Shown here piece after piece: positions 9,206 through 16,777 of a DNA stretch of 57,783 nucleotides (within the stretch, counting starts at the first letter, position 1; every line of letters begins with the position of its first letter). Position numbers and translations under genes: made by a program. The DNA comes from Nocardia amamiensis. Its GTDB lineage: Bacteria > Actinomycetota > Actinomycetes > Mycobacteriales > Mycobacteriaceae. The notes beneath the pieces were generated by a model. The model saw only the letters and a program-made list of their open reading frames with translations, was not told where the DNA came from and searched no databases. Location of the stretch: assembly GCF_015477605.1 (NCBI RefSeq), contig NZ_JADLQX010000040.1, forward strand, positions 1 to 57,783. The letters run 5' to 3'.

Positions 9206-9922
9206 ATGACACGCAGCAACCACAACCGCCGCAAAGAGGTCCGGGCCTACATGGCACGCCACGACGGCGTGACCTACACCCAGGCGCTGAGGGCGCTCGA
9301 AGACCAGGCAATCCCAGTGCCCACCGACGGCCCGTTCATGGACGTCGACCCCACATACGGCAGCGACGTCAACCCCATCTGTGGCCACCGGCTGAGCAGC
9401 CGCTGCGGCGGATGCGGTGTATGCCGCACCTGCGATGGCTGCTACTGCGACGACTTGAGGCAGGAAGCGGACCTCGAGGCGTACTCGGCGTTGATCGCGC
9501 GCGAACACGCCGAGCACGTGGACGAACCCGACCCGACATGCCCGACATGCGAATACGACCGGGAACGGTCGAAGGACTTCACCGAGTGCCCAAAGTGCAG
9601 CCAGCCACTGCAAGGCTTTTGGCACTTCAGTGAGCACACGCCACCGTATTGCTTCAAGGACAAGCCGCACCCGCCAGGTTTGGACTGGTCGCATCTGATC
9701 GGCAAGCGCATCACGATCGACACCCACTGGTGCTACCAGGGCAAGATGGCTGAGTTCGCGGCGAGCTGGACCGGCACCGTGACAGGGCGATTGAGGGCTT
9801 CGAATACCGGCGCCTTGACCGACCACTACGACATGCGCCTCGACCCCGCCGTCCCTCAGCCGAACAACAGCACCGGAACAATCCAGTTCGACCCACGCGA
9901 ATTCACCATCACCGAGCACTGA
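9206..9922 (+). CDS. Cysteine-rich protein with plasmid-type N-terminal helix motif
   Basis: 238 residues from ATG 9206, with GGAGGA 8 bases upstream. The N terminus (RRKEVRAYMARHDGVTYTQA) is a short helical motif that recurs in actinobacterial plasmid proteins of unknown function. Residues 55-140 contain many CxxC pairs (CGGCGVC, CDGCYC, CPTC, CPKC), so at least two zinc-ribbon sites are likely. The C-terminal 80 residues look like a small beta domain. It is followed by a strong terminator hairpin, so it is probably monocistronic. A nucleic-acid-binding role is inference. Confidence 0.7.
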   Translation: MTRSNHNRRKEVRAYMARHDGVTYTQALRALEDQAIPVPTDGPFMDVDPTYGSDVNPICGHRLSSRCGGCGVCRTCDGCYCDDLRQEADLEAYSALIAREHAEHVDEPDPTCPTCEYDRERSKDFTECPKCSQPLQGFWHFSEHTPPYCFKDKPHPPGLDWSHLIGKRITIDTHWCYQGKMAEFAASWTGTVTGRLRASNTGALTDHYDMRLDPAVPQPNNSTGTIQFDPREFTITEH

Positions 9923-9932
9923 GCCCGGCAGC

Positions 9933-9972
9933 GCCACCCGCCGGGGCCGCATTATCTGTCCCGGCGGGTGGC
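9933..9972 (+). terminator. Rho-independent type terminator
   Basis: Perfect 13-bp stem (9933-9945 with 9960-9972), 14-base loop, followed by CCCTTT. It begins 10 bases after the Cys-rich gene ends. Confidence 0.8.
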
Positions 9973-10102
9973 CCTTTCGTCGGCTAGTCCGGAGAACATT
10001 TTCGTGCCTGAAAGCGGAAGTTTCGCAGGTCAGACTGCTCCGTTCGCCCGACAGAACGTTCCCGGAGATGTATCTTTGTGACAATAAATCTGCTCAAAAT
10101 TT

Positions 10103-10127
10103 AAACTTGGGGAGTTTCCCCATGTTT
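10103..10127. promoter_or_regulatory. Dyad upstream of 10147 gene, possible operator
   Basis: Symmetric element AAAC-tt-GGGGA-gtt-TCCCC-at-GTTT in an AT-rich stretch, 20 bases before the ATG. Its symmetry and position suggest a repressor site over the promoter. Confidence 0.4.
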
Positions 10128-10146
10128 CCTAGCAGGGCGGGGAACG

Positions 10147-10557
10147 ATGTCGGCAGTTGAGATTCTGGGGAACTTCGCCGAGTTGGCGACGCGCGTCGAG
10201 AAGGCTGGTGGGTGCCTGTCCGTCCAGATGTACGACCTGCGTGAACTGGTGCAAGCGGGCCGGCTCGATGACGGTCCGATCGGCCAGATCAAACACAACC
10301 TGGACCAGGCAGGCCTCGCCGCCACCACCCTGACGCGCCAGCAGAACGACTGGACCCTCGTCTACACCAGGCACTCCCCTATCGGTCAAGTCATCCTCGC
10401 CGCCGGCGGCGGTCACGAACACTCCGACGAAACCCTGCGTACGGCGATCAAGAAACTCGTCGCCTCCGACACGGCGATGCAATCGAGTGATCGCGAGGAA
10501 CTCGACGCGCTTCGAGCCACCGTCGATCAGATCAAGGCACTGGTCTCGGCCATCTGA
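10147..10557 (+). CDS. Small hypothetical protein
   Basis: 136 residues from ATG 10147, with GCGGGGAACG just upstream. It appears to be a compact alpha/beta protein: an N-terminal helix pair, a central strand region (NDWTLVYTRHSPIGQVILAA) and a C-terminal helix (REELDALRATVDQIKALV). No cysteines, membrane segments or catalytic motif are evident. It precedes the OrfA-like gene by 114 bp. The family is not recognised. Confidence 0.65.
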   Translation: MSAVEILGNFAELATRVEKAGGCLSVQMYDLRELVQAGRLDDGPIGQIKHNLDQAGLAATTLTRQQNDWTLVYTRHSPIGQVILAAGGGHEHSDETLRTAIKKLVASDTAMQSSDREELDALRATVDQIKALVSAI

Positions 10558-10671
10558 GATCCTGTGACGGGTTCCGCTGGTCAGTGGGCTGAAGCCGAGA
10601 TTCACGCGTGTGTCGACCAGCAAGGAGAGACACCGATCGCTGGCCACATCCCGGGTGGAAGGTACTGAAAA

Positions 10672-11166
10672 GTGCAGGGACGGAAATATTCCGATGAGCT
10701 GCGGGAGTCCGCGTTGGAGATGCTGCAGCAGGCCTACGACGCGGGGATGACGCAAACCCAGGCATGCGAGTCGGTTGCGTCGCAGTTCCTCAGTCGTCAG
10801 GCCTCCTCGGATTGGGAGGATGCACCGTCGGTGCACACGTTGCGGTACTGGGGGGCCAGTTGGGGGATCTTCGCTGGGCTGCCTGGAAGGCGTGCGACCA
10901 GCGAAAGGGCCGCGGGCACCACCGCTTCGGGCGCTGAGTCCGGTGAGAGGGGTGTGGACGATTTCGACCGGATCGTCTACGGGGAGCAGGTGCGCACGGC
11001 GCTGTTGGCTGAGCACGAGTCTGCAGCGGCCGAATGGGACAGCGAACGGTCTGGTCTGCTCACCGAGATCGAGCAGCTGCGCGCCGAGAACGCCCAGCTG
11101 TGCCAGGAGAAGGACGCAGTAGCCCAGCTCGCCATGTTCTACCTGCGGCGCAACCAGAACGATTGA
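10672..11166 (+). CDS. Solitary IS3 OrfA-like helix-turn-helix protein
   Basis: 164 residues from GTG 10672 (GGAAGG about 10 bases upstream). The start QGRKYSDELRESALEMLQQA is like the first helix of IS3-family OrfA, with a later PSVHTLRYWG segment where OrfA has its recognition helix. The C terminus (about 125-160) is a leucine-zipper-like coiled coil (LLTEIEQLRAENAQLCQEKD), also an OrfA feature. There is no OrfB transposase, terminal inverted repeat or target duplication nearby, so it looks like a kept DNA-binding protein rather than an active IS. It converges with 11194-11514. Confidence 0.65.
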   Translation: MQGRKYSDELRESALEMLQQAYDAGMTQTQACESVASQFLSRQASSDWEDAPSVHTLRYWGASWGIFAGLPGRRATSERAAGTTASGAESGERGVDDFDRIVYGEQVRTALLAEHESAAAEWDSERSGLLTEIEQLRAENAQLCQEKDAVAQLAMFYLRRNQND

Positions 11167-11193
11167 CATGACAGGCGTCCAAGCCGAGGCTCG

Positions 11194-11514
11194 TCATTCG
11201 GGCTGAACAGCATCCCACGGCACCCATTGACGTAGAGCGACTCCGCTGACGCCGTTCTTGGTCATCAGCTGAACCTCGATCTCACAGAACCACACTGGCG
11301 CGGTCCCAATATTGAACCGTGCCCACCGGTAGGCGCGCCCCGGGATCCATTCCTCTCCGAGGTGCAGGTCGAGGGCGAATGCCTTCTCCCCGAGCGTCAC
11401 CGGCATGACGCGCTCCGGCGTCCGCACCGGCAGCACCCACATCCGCCGCGGGTCCACTCTTACCGACCTCGGCGGCTCGAGGTGCCGGATGGCCGAATAC
11501 CGATCCTCATTCAT
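11194..11514 (-). CDS. Hypothetical protein downstream of the ImuA'-like gene
   Basis: 106 residues, ATG 11514, starting 6 bases after the ImuA'-like stop codon, so probably co-transcribed and SOS-regulated. The sequence is beta-rich (RRMWVLPVRTPERV, APVWFCEIEVQLMTKNG) and Trp-rich, with no known motif. In chromosomes this position after imuA' is held by imuB; this protein is far too short and not related to Y-family polymerases. Confidence 0.65.
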   Translation of the reverse strand: MNEDRYSAIRHLEPPRSVRVDPRRMWVLPVRTPERVMPVTLGEKAFALDLHLGEEWIPGRAYRWARFNIGTAPVWFCEIEVQLMTKNGVSGVALRQWVPWDAVQPE

Positions 11515-11520
11515 CGTCGA

Positions 11521-12279
11521 TCACCCGGTCCGCGCGATCGACGCCGGCGCCACCGCGGCAACCGGGGCTCGCCGGGTCCAGCTGCATCGTTGGGTACTGG
11601 TACCGGCGAGCTGGACGCGGGTGGTGCGCGGCCGCCGCGCGGTGCGGCCGGTGACCTGGATGTCGAACGTCATCGTCTGCAACCGTCCACGCCCGCGACT
11701 CAGTCCATCGTATTCGGCGAGCTCGCATCGTATTTCGAGATCCGGACGCGCCCATCCCGCGCCGGTGACGACGAGGACACCGTCATGGCTGCGCAGACGG
11801 GCGAGCACGGCACGCATCCGGCTCGGCGGCGCACCACCGGCGACGTCCAGGACGACGACGTCGACACCGTCGAGCAGGACCGCGGCGACCGTGAGCGGGT
11901 CCTCGCCTTTGAGATCGGGGATGTGAGCGAGCTTGGTGAGGTCACCGTTCATCTCGGTGAAGGCCAACAACCCGAGCTGCGGCTGACCAACGACCGCGAC
12001 CCATTCGCCGGCCGCGGTGACAGCGGCGAGCAGGCCGACCAGCGGGGTGCGGCGGCCGGTGCAGGCGACTACGCCGCCGCGCGGCAGCCCACCCTCTGGC
12101 AGCGCCTCACCGAGCCCGCCGGCCACCGGGATCACCGCAGTAGATGACCTGGCGAGCAGCGGCGGCGGTTCGGTTGCGCCAATGCGGCCGGGGATGGCGG
12201 CCATGCGGGCGCGCAATTCGGCGAGCTGCTGGTCCCGGGGGAGACCAGTCAGCGTCACCACGTCCGCGTCGTCGAACAC
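11521..12279 (-). CDS. ImuA'-like RecA-superfamily mutagenesis protein
   Basis: 252 residues if started at GTG 12279; GTGs at 12264/12261 are alternatives. It matches actinobacterial ImuA' in order: LRARMAAIPGR, ALPEGGLPRGGVV (degenerate P-loop position), VTAAGEWVAVVGQPQLGLLA, MNGDLTKLAHIPD, VAAVLLDGVDVVVLDVAGG, RARLRSHDGVLVVTG-type strands and a final GRGRLQTMTFDIQVTGR. ImuA' works with ImuB and DnaE2 in error-prone synthesis after DNA damage. A perfect SOS box overlaps the start. The last 25 residues (STQRCSWTRR...) do not look like the family and may reflect a 3' frameshift. Neither ImuB nor DnaE2 is in the window, so it would depend on host partners or have another role. Confidence 0.85.
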   Translation of the reverse strand: MFDDADVVTLTGLPRDQQLAELRARMAAIPGRIGATEPPPLLARSSTAVIPVAGGLGEALPEGGLPRGGVVACTGRRTPLVGLLAAVTAAGEWVAVVGQPQLGLLAFTEMNGDLTKLAHIPDLKGEDPLTVAAVLLDGVDVVVLDVAGGAPPSRMRAVLARLRSHDGVLVVTGAGWARPDLEIRCELAEYDGLSRGRGRLQTMTFDIQVTGRTARRPRTTRVQLAGTSTQRCSWTRRAPVAAVAPASIARTG

Positions 12280-12287
12280 ATGTTCGA
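12272..12287. promoter_or_regulatory. LexA binding site (mycobacterial-type SOS box)
   Basis: TCGAACACATGTTCGA is a perfect palindrome matching the actinobacterial LexA consensus TCGAAC-N4-GTTCGA. It overlaps the GTG start at 12279, so either translation begins at 12264/12261 or the mRNA is nearly leaderless. Confidence 0.88.
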
Positions 12288-12612
12288 GTATTGCATACCG
12301 ATCGGTCCGTGTGCGGTTGGTCAGCCCTCCCAGTAATGCCGCCGGTCTGCCTCGATGACATCCGCTACGACACCTGCAGCGGCCGAACTGGATCCGGCGC
12401 GGTGGTGGCGCCGAAACCGGTTCACGGCACGATCACCAGGCAGTTGAGCGCCGCCCCGACCCCAGCTCATGGGCTTCCCGCAACCCAAATCTGGGACGAC
12501 AAGTCCGCAATGCGGTTACGGTGCTGCAGCAACTGAAACGGGATGTCAGTTCGGGGGTGAGGATGTGGCCTGGCCTACCCACATTCACGATCATGGACAT
12601 TGGCGCGCTGAC
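12280..12612. other. Intergenic region, 333 bp
   Basis: It holds the rest of the SOS-regulated promoter region for the ImuA'-like gene at its left edge and the 3' side of the antitoxin-like gene at its right edge. No gene, repeat or clear hairpin was recognised between them. Confidence 0.45.
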
Positions 12613-12921
12613 CTACTGTTCGCGCTTCAGCAGTGCGCGGACACGCCGCTCGGCGTCGGCAATCTGTTCGCCGGTGAGTTCGCCGTGCTCGGCGCGCAAT
12701 CGCTCGAGCTCGTCGACGAATTCGCGTTCGGCTTCCGCTTCGGCGTACTGGGCGGCAGTCTCGGCCGGGTGCGCCCGCTGCCACACTGCCAGGGCTTCGG
12801 CCTCCTGACGCAGCAGCCGGGACGTGCACGCCTTCGCGATCCACGCCGAGACATCGCCGGCGGCCTCGGCCTGGACCAGCGCGGCCAGCCGGTCGTCGAC
12901 AGTGATCGTGAACTCAGCCAT
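12613..12921 (-). CDS. Antitoxin-like small protein, paralogue of 43469-43840
   Basis: 102 residues from ATG 12921. An N-terminal strand (FTITVDDRLAALVQ) leads into WIAKACTSRLLRQEA, then acidic helices and ending GEQIADAERRVRALL-type helix. It aligns along its length with the protein at 43469-43840 (shared WxxKACxSRLL, WxRxHPxE, TxEQIAxAERRVRAL pattern). The plan (short strand, helix, acidic C-terminal half) is typical of actinobacterial VapB/CopG-like antitoxins, but no toxin gene is adjacent. A palindrome and a tandem repeat lie upstream. Confidence 0.7.
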   Translation of the reverse strand: MAEFTITVDDRLAALVQAEAAGDVSAWIAKACTSRLLRQEAEALAVWQRAHPAETAAQYAEAEAEREFVDELERLRAEHGELTGEQIADAERRVRALLKREQ

Positions 12922-12990
12922 GGTTCACCTTCGCATCTTCGGCGAGATGACACGCGGCACATGAGGGGATATCTCGCGAACCGCGCCCTC

Positions 12991-13007
12991 ACTTACACGG
13001 TGTAAGT
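12991..13007. promoter_or_regulatory. 17-bp palindrome upstream of antitoxin-like gene
   Basis: ACTTACAC-G-GTGTAAGT, perfect 8-bp arms with a 1-base centre, 70 bp upstream of the gene that starts at 12921. Probably the operator for that gene. Confidence 0.5.
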
Positions 13008-13015
13008 AATAACTT

Positions 13016-13071
13016 GCTCTTCGGATCCGTGCGTGTTCACCGTGCTCTTCGGATCCGTGCGTGTTCACCGT
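13016..13071. repeat. Two exact tandem 28-bp repeats
   Basis: The unit begins GCTCTTCGGATCCGTGCGTG and ends TTCACCGT; it is present twice head to tail (13016-13043, 13044-13071) with no mismatch. Confidence 0.9.
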
Positions 13072-13188
13072 GAATGAAACGTCTTCAGCGGTGTCCGCGC
13101 CCGAGATCAGGCGCGCCGGAATGTCGGTCCGCTGGACCAGAACCGCGCCATGTGGCTGCACACATACCCGGGGGTGGGCGAGAGCGGA

Positions 13189-13231
13189 GGGCACCCCCAC
13201 CCCACCCCCGGGGGATGGGGTGGGGGTGCCC
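13189..13231 (-). terminator. GC-rich hairpin, probable operon terminator
   Basis: 16-bp arms (13189-13204 with 13216-13231) extended by an inner CCCCC/GGGGG, giving about 21 bp of stem. There is no U-tract. It lies 138 bp beyond the 3' end of the minus-strand gene 13369-13953 and probably ends that transcript. Confidence 0.5.
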
Positions 13232-13368
13232 AGGAGGTGGGGGTGGGTGGCCTGCCTGGTCGAGTGGATGCAGGACCGCCTCTCTGCGCGTGTCAGGGTG
13301 CAATAGGTGTGCCATCGCATACCCCTTATGCGTATCTATGGATGCTTGCCGGGGAGGAGATGAGCGAG

Positions 13369-13953
13369 TCAATCCGGCAGCTGCGCGATCGGGTGCAGGT
13401 CGGCGAGCGGAGTCGAGTGGACATACAGGTCGTTCAGGTCGAGATCCCATTCTTTGGGGTCGATTCCGGCCAGGTCCCACACGCGCCCGGATTCGGCGGC
13501 GGTCCAGGCAGCGGCCGGGGTGGAAAAGTCCCCCACTTGCAAGGTTGGTGCACCGATCCGAGGAATAACCACTTCCCATTTGCCGCCCGCCGCCCAGTGG
13601 GCGAGCACGTCCAGGTGCTCTTCCAGCTCGAACGCCACCACATCGGGCATCTGACCCCGCTCGCGTTCGGCGGCGTACCAGGATGCCAGTGCTGCGTGTG
13701 CGTGCCCGATCGCGGCGCGGTCCTCGGTGTGCATGTGGACCACGAAATTCCCGCCGCACTCCATCGCATGCGTGGATATCGCGCGGTCGGTGGCGGGGTT
13801 GTACGCGGCTCCGGGGTGGCGGCCGCGGCTGAGATAGACCACCGACCAGGTGCCGGCGTATTGGAACCCGACCCCGATGCGATCGTCCGTGCTGATGGCG
13901 GAGTCATCGGGGACGATCAGCAGTTCATAGGTGATGTCGAGAAAGGTTGTCAT
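13369..13953 (-). CDS. Hypothetical protein, end of minus-strand operon
   Basis: 194 residues from ATG 13953 with GGAGAG 10 bases upstream. The sequence is soluble, mixed alpha/beta and Trp-rich (FQYAGTWSVVYLSRGRHPGA; GGNFVVHMHTEDRAAIGHA; ALASWYAAERERG). No catalytic signature is recognised. It is the last gene of the minus-strand series, with a 12-bp hairpin between it and the gene before. Confidence 0.7.
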   Translation of the reverse strand: MTTFLDITYELLIVPDDSAISTDDRIGVGFQYAGTWSVVYLSRGRHPGAAYNPATDRAISTHAMECGGNFVVHMHTEDRAAIGHAHAALASWYAAERERGQMPDVVAFELEEHLDVLAHWAAGGKWEVVIPRIGAPTLQVGDFSTPAAAWTAAESGRVWDLAGIDPKEWDLDLNDLYVHSTPLADLHPIAQLPD

Positions 13954-14080
13954 GGTGCGCTTCTCTCCTTGATCGGATGTGGGGGCCGGGGGCATGTCGC
14001 TGGCACCCCGGCTCCGCCGTTGATGGCGGGTCGCTCGGGCTCGATTCGTTTTCTGGCCGCGTGTGCGACCATCACTCGCG

Positions 14081-14111
14081 GAGACCGGCCACATTCCCCG
14101 TGGCCGGTCTC
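14081..14111 (-). terminator. Intergenic hairpin
   Basis: 12-bp perfect stem GAGACCGGCCAC (14081-14092) with 14100-14111, 7-base loop, between two minus-strand genes. It may attenuate transcription or stabilise mRNA ends. Confidence 0.55.
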
Positions 14112-14145
14112 TGCTTTGTCGGTCAGTCTTGCGACGGCGCCTGGA

Positions 14146-14676
14146 TCATGACCGGCCGCGTTGAGCGGCGCTGACACGTTCGGCGGCGATATCGAGGCGC
14201 AGCCGCTCAACGCGCGGGAGTTTGGAGCGTGTCTCCCAGTCGTTGCGTCGCTCCCTGAACTCCTGGGCCAAGGCCTCGCAATGCTGGAACCAGGACCCAT
14301 CACCACTGATCGGGTACTGGTAGCGGGACTTCTCTGCGTACTCGATTTCTGCCACCAGGTCATTGGTGGACAGCTCCTGGGGCGAGGTGACCGAGTCTGG
14401 CGTCTTCAGCAGCTGCGGGCAGAATCCGTCCTGCACCTGGAGGCGCTGGCTCTCCCGGTCCTGCTTGGACTTGGCCGCGTATTCGCGATTCCATTCGTCC
14501 CGTTTGGCCTCGATCCGTTCGATCTCAGCGCGTTCGGCTGGCGACAGGCGGCGGCGGGCGACCCGCTCGGCCATGCTGTTCCACGGGTCGATCTCGACCC
14601 AGGCGATCAGCCCGGCAAACGCGGCCGCGCCAGCGGCGATGCCGACAGCGGCGGGGCGTATATCGTTGCGGTTCAT
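14146..14676 (-). CDS. Single-pass membrane protein with charged coiled-coil domain
   Basis: 176 residues from ATG 14676 (GGAGAAAA upstream). Residues 8-27 (AAVGIAAGAAAFAGLIAWVE) are one transmembrane helix; the remainder is a highly charged helical domain (RRRLSPAERAEIERIEAKRD and later RERRNDWETRSKLPRVERLR) with a central segment containing two Cys. It follows the NERD gene by 38 bp in the same operon. The family is not recognised. Confidence 0.65.
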   Translation of the reverse strand: MNRNDIRPAAVGIAAGAAAFAGLIAWVEIDPWNSMAERVARRRLSPAERAEIERIEAKRDEWNREYAAKSKQDRESQRLQVQDGFCPQLLKTPDSVTSPQELSTNDLVAEIEYAEKSRYQYPISGDGSWFQHCEALAQEFRERRNDWETRSKLPRVERLRLDIAAERVSAAQRGRS

Positions 14677-14714
14677 CTGGTTTTTTCTCCTTTTGTCCTT
14701 GTGGGTTGTCCTGG

Positions 14715-15827
14715 TCAGCGCACGCAATCGGATTGGAAGGGGAAGCAGGTCTTGTCCATCGGGAAAAGCACTCCGCTGCTGGGCTTGGGGGCAGGCGCAG
14801 GGGGTTGCGGCGCGGCGGGTGCCTGCGGGACTGAAGTGTCGACGCCGGCGGCGGGTGGCGGGGCGGGCTCGCTGCTGGCGGGCTCATCGGAGGGCTGCGA
14901 GGCGGAGACGTGGCTCAGCACGCCGACACCGCCGGTGAGCAGGCACGTTGCCGCGCCGATGAGAACGACGTTGCGGATCCGGTGGCTGCGGTCCGCAGCT
15001 CGCCTCGCGGTGGTTGAGGCCAGGTGCATCGCGGTCCGGGGGTGAATCTGTTCCTCGGGGCTGCGGCCGAGGTCGCCGCGGTCGGCTGTGGTCGCGGCGG
15101 TCCGGGGCGGTGTCGTGGTTCCGGTCGGTGCCTGGGGGATTACGGCGGTGGGTCGCAGCGGCACGACCACCCCGTCATCGTCGGCGCCCGCGGCGGGGGT
15201 GGGGTTGGGAAATCCTTCGGCGGCCAAGGCGTCGCGGGTGACAGCATCGGCCTGGTCCAGCGCGGAAAGAAGGGTGTGGGCGCGCTCGACGGTCCAGTTC
15301 TGCGGGTGCTGACGGGCGGCGGTGTGCAGCCACTTGGTCAGTGCGGTGTCATCGCCACCGAGCAGGACGTCACGGCCCGCCGGCATCGGCACCGACCCTT
15401 TATCGAGGGTGATCCGGCCGCCGAACGGCTCCACCAGGACCAGGCCCGGCACGAACACGTCGAGACCGCAGCGGGAGACAACGCCTTTGAGGTTGAACAT
15501 GGCGTCGGCGAGCTGGTTGAGCGGGTTGGTGTCACCGTCGCGGACGTGCACAGGGTCGCCGTCGATGCCGGGCAAGGACCAGCGAGGGTTCACGTGGCAG
15601 GCCAGGGTGCCGTTAACACCGCGCTTGAGGATGCCCTTGACCTCGATGCATACCAGCGTGTCGGGGGTGAGCAGCACCAGATCGACTTCCTGGCTGTCGC
15701 GGCCGCTGCGGTCGGGAATGTGGCTTCCCGAGATCGCGACACCGGGGATGCCGCTGGCTTGGAGCCAGTCGAGTACAGCCCGTTCCGCACCCGACATTTT
15801 CGGGCGGGTTCCGTTGATGATCAGCAT
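14715..15827 (-). CDS. NERD-domain (nuclease-related) membrane-anchored protein
   Basis: 370 residues from ATG 15827. Residues 11-110 form a NERD domain: GAERAVLDWLQ, then SQEVDLVLLTPDTLVCIEVKG with the PD-(D/E)xK-like acidic and lysine positions D49, E62, K64. Residues about 110-220 continue with helical pieces; then a Pro/Thr-rich linker, a hydrophobic helix near 290-312 (NVVLIGAATCLLTGGVGVL) and a Pro/Ala-rich tail with two cysteines near the end. NERD proteins are DNA-processing candidates often carried on plasmids. The gene lies between two small membrane proteins, in an operon controlled by the shared plasmid operator at 16328-16343. Confidence 0.8.
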   Translation of the reverse strand: MLIINGTRPKMSGAERAVLDWLQASGIPGVAISGSHIPDRSGRDSQEVDLVLLTPDTLVCIEVKGILKRGVNGTLACHVNPRWSLPGIDGDPVHVRDGDTNPLNQLADAMFNLKGVVSRCGLDVFVPGLVLVEPFGGRITLDKGSVPMPAGRDVLLGGDDTALTKWLHTAARQHPQNWTVERAHTLLSALDQADAVTRDALAAEGFPNPTPAAGADDDGVVVPLRPTAVIPQAPTGTTTPPRTAATTADRGDLGRSPEEQIHPRTAMHLASTTARRAADRSHRIRNVVLIGAATCLLTGGVGVLSHVSASQPSDEPASSEPAPPPAAGVDTSVPQAPAAPQPPAPAPKPSSGVLFPMDKTCFPFQSDCVR

Positions 15828-15943
15828 GAGTTTTTTCCCTGTTGTGAGGGCACTTCGTGGTGCCGTGAACGTGTCGTGATGGTGAGGCCCGCGTTCGGCG
15901 TGTCGAAAGTGCACACCTGGCCTGGCCGGGTCGGCGGCGGGCG

Positions 15944-16282
15944 CTACAGGCCCAGGCGCCGGGCGGGTTCGCAGAACAGCCAGCAGGTCGGCGTCTCGTC
16001 GGCGGCCGCAGCGGTGTCCACGTGCTTCGGGGCCTCGGTGGCGGTGCAGAACATGGCGCAGTTGGTGCTTGCGGGGGTGGTGGGCAGCGCGTCGGCGGGA
16101 GCGCGGTCCACGGTCAGCAGCATCGAGAAGTACAAGGCAGCCGCGGCGACGAACACGCCTGCCAGCAGTGCGGGGGTGCGGAGCAGGAATGCGATCACGC
16201 GGCCGGCGCGGCGGCGCAAGGCCAACGCTGGGCGCAGCCAAACGGGAGCGGAGCGGCGGGAGGTGCGGGGCTGAATCGACAT
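15944..16282 (-). CDS. Small membrane protein, first gene of the NERD operon
   Basis: 112 residues from ATG 16282 (GGAAGG upstream). A basic N terminus (RRSAPVWLRPALALRRRAGR) is followed by one long hydrophobic helix (IAFLLRTPALLAGVFVAAAA) and a C-terminal tail with four cysteines (CAMFC...CWLFC). Two CxxxC pairs outside the membrane could form disulphides. The role is unknown. Confidence 0.65.
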   Translation of the reverse strand: MSIQPRTSRRSAPVWLRPALALRRRAGRVIAFLLRTPALLAGVFVAAAALYFSMLLTVDRAPADALPTTPASTNCAMFCTATEAPKHVDTAAAADETPTCWLFCEPARRLGL

Positions 16283-16318
16283 GATGGTCGGTCCTTCCGG
16301 AGATAGCTCTACGACTTA

Positions 16319-16352
16319 TAACAGTTTAACAGTTCAATCTGTTGACAGTCTA
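16319..16352 (-). promoter_or_regulatory. Shared plasmid operator, NERD operon promoter
   Basis: The core AACAGTTCAATCTGTT (16328-16343) differs at two positions from the palindrome AACAGTTTAAACTGTT found at other promoters. Extra half-sites flank it (TAACAGTTTA at 16319, TGACAGTCTA at 16343). It is 46 bases upstream of ATG 16282. Confidence 0.65.
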
Positions 16353-16386
16353 GAGCTGCGCGGGATCTCGGCACCCTGCCACGCAA

Positions 16387-16417
16387 ACGGGCCCGGAGCG
16401 ATTCGCTCCGGGCCCGT
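16387..16417 (-). terminator. Terminator of the ParA operon
   Basis: 15-bp perfect stem ACGGGCCCGGAGCGA (16387-16401) with 16403-16417 and one unpaired base, placed 25 bases past the end of the ParA-partner gene. Confidence 0.75.
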
Positions 16418-16441
16418 GTCGGATCTCGAGCTACAGCGGGC

Positions 16442-16777
16442 TCACCGCGGCTCCCAGACCCGGATCTTGTCGACGAGCAGGTCCCAGACCGCCGAGTCGT
16501 GCTCGGCCAAATCGACCAGGGCCTCGACCATGTCGCGGCGGCTGATGCTGCCGACGCTGCGGGTGCTGGCGCGGCCGCTGGTGCGCACACGCAGTCCGGC
16601 CTGTTTGGCCAGCTTGGCCAGCAGGTCGTTCCAGTGATCGCTCTGCTCAGGCGACATCTTCAGCGTCCACGTCAGCCAGTCGGATCGGTCCTCCACTGCT
16701 GAGGTCTTGGCTGGGTTGAGCTTGGCTCCGCTCTTCAGCGCCTCGGTGATCGAGCCTGCGCGTTCGCCGCTAGACAT
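16442..16777 (-). CDS. Probable ParA partner (small centromere-binding protein)
   Basis: 111 residues from ATG 16777; the start overlaps the upstream parA by 8 bp, so translation is coupled. It has a basic, flexible N terminus and a helical C-terminal part (SISRRDMVEALVDLAEHDSA) reminiscent of small ParB/ParG-like site-binding proteins; the fold cannot be proved from sequence. Position directly after parA and a terminator after it support a two-gene partition cassette. It is also one candidate for binding the shared operator family, because the parA promoter carries related half-sites. Confidence 0.65.
   Translation of the reverse strand: MSSGERAGSITEALKSGAKLNPAKTSAVEDRSDWLTWTLKMSPEQSDHWNDLLAKLAKQAGLRVRTSGRASTRSVGSISRRDMVEALVDLAEHDSAVWDLLVDKIRVWEPR

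Larger units (their letters stand above)
12922..13368. other. Repeat-rich intergenic region
   Basis: 447 bp without a convincing gene. It contains a 17-bp palindrome, two tandem 28-bp repeats and a very GC-rich 21-bp hairpin (listed separately), plus G-runs on both strands that could form G-quadruplexes. Confidence 0.6.
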
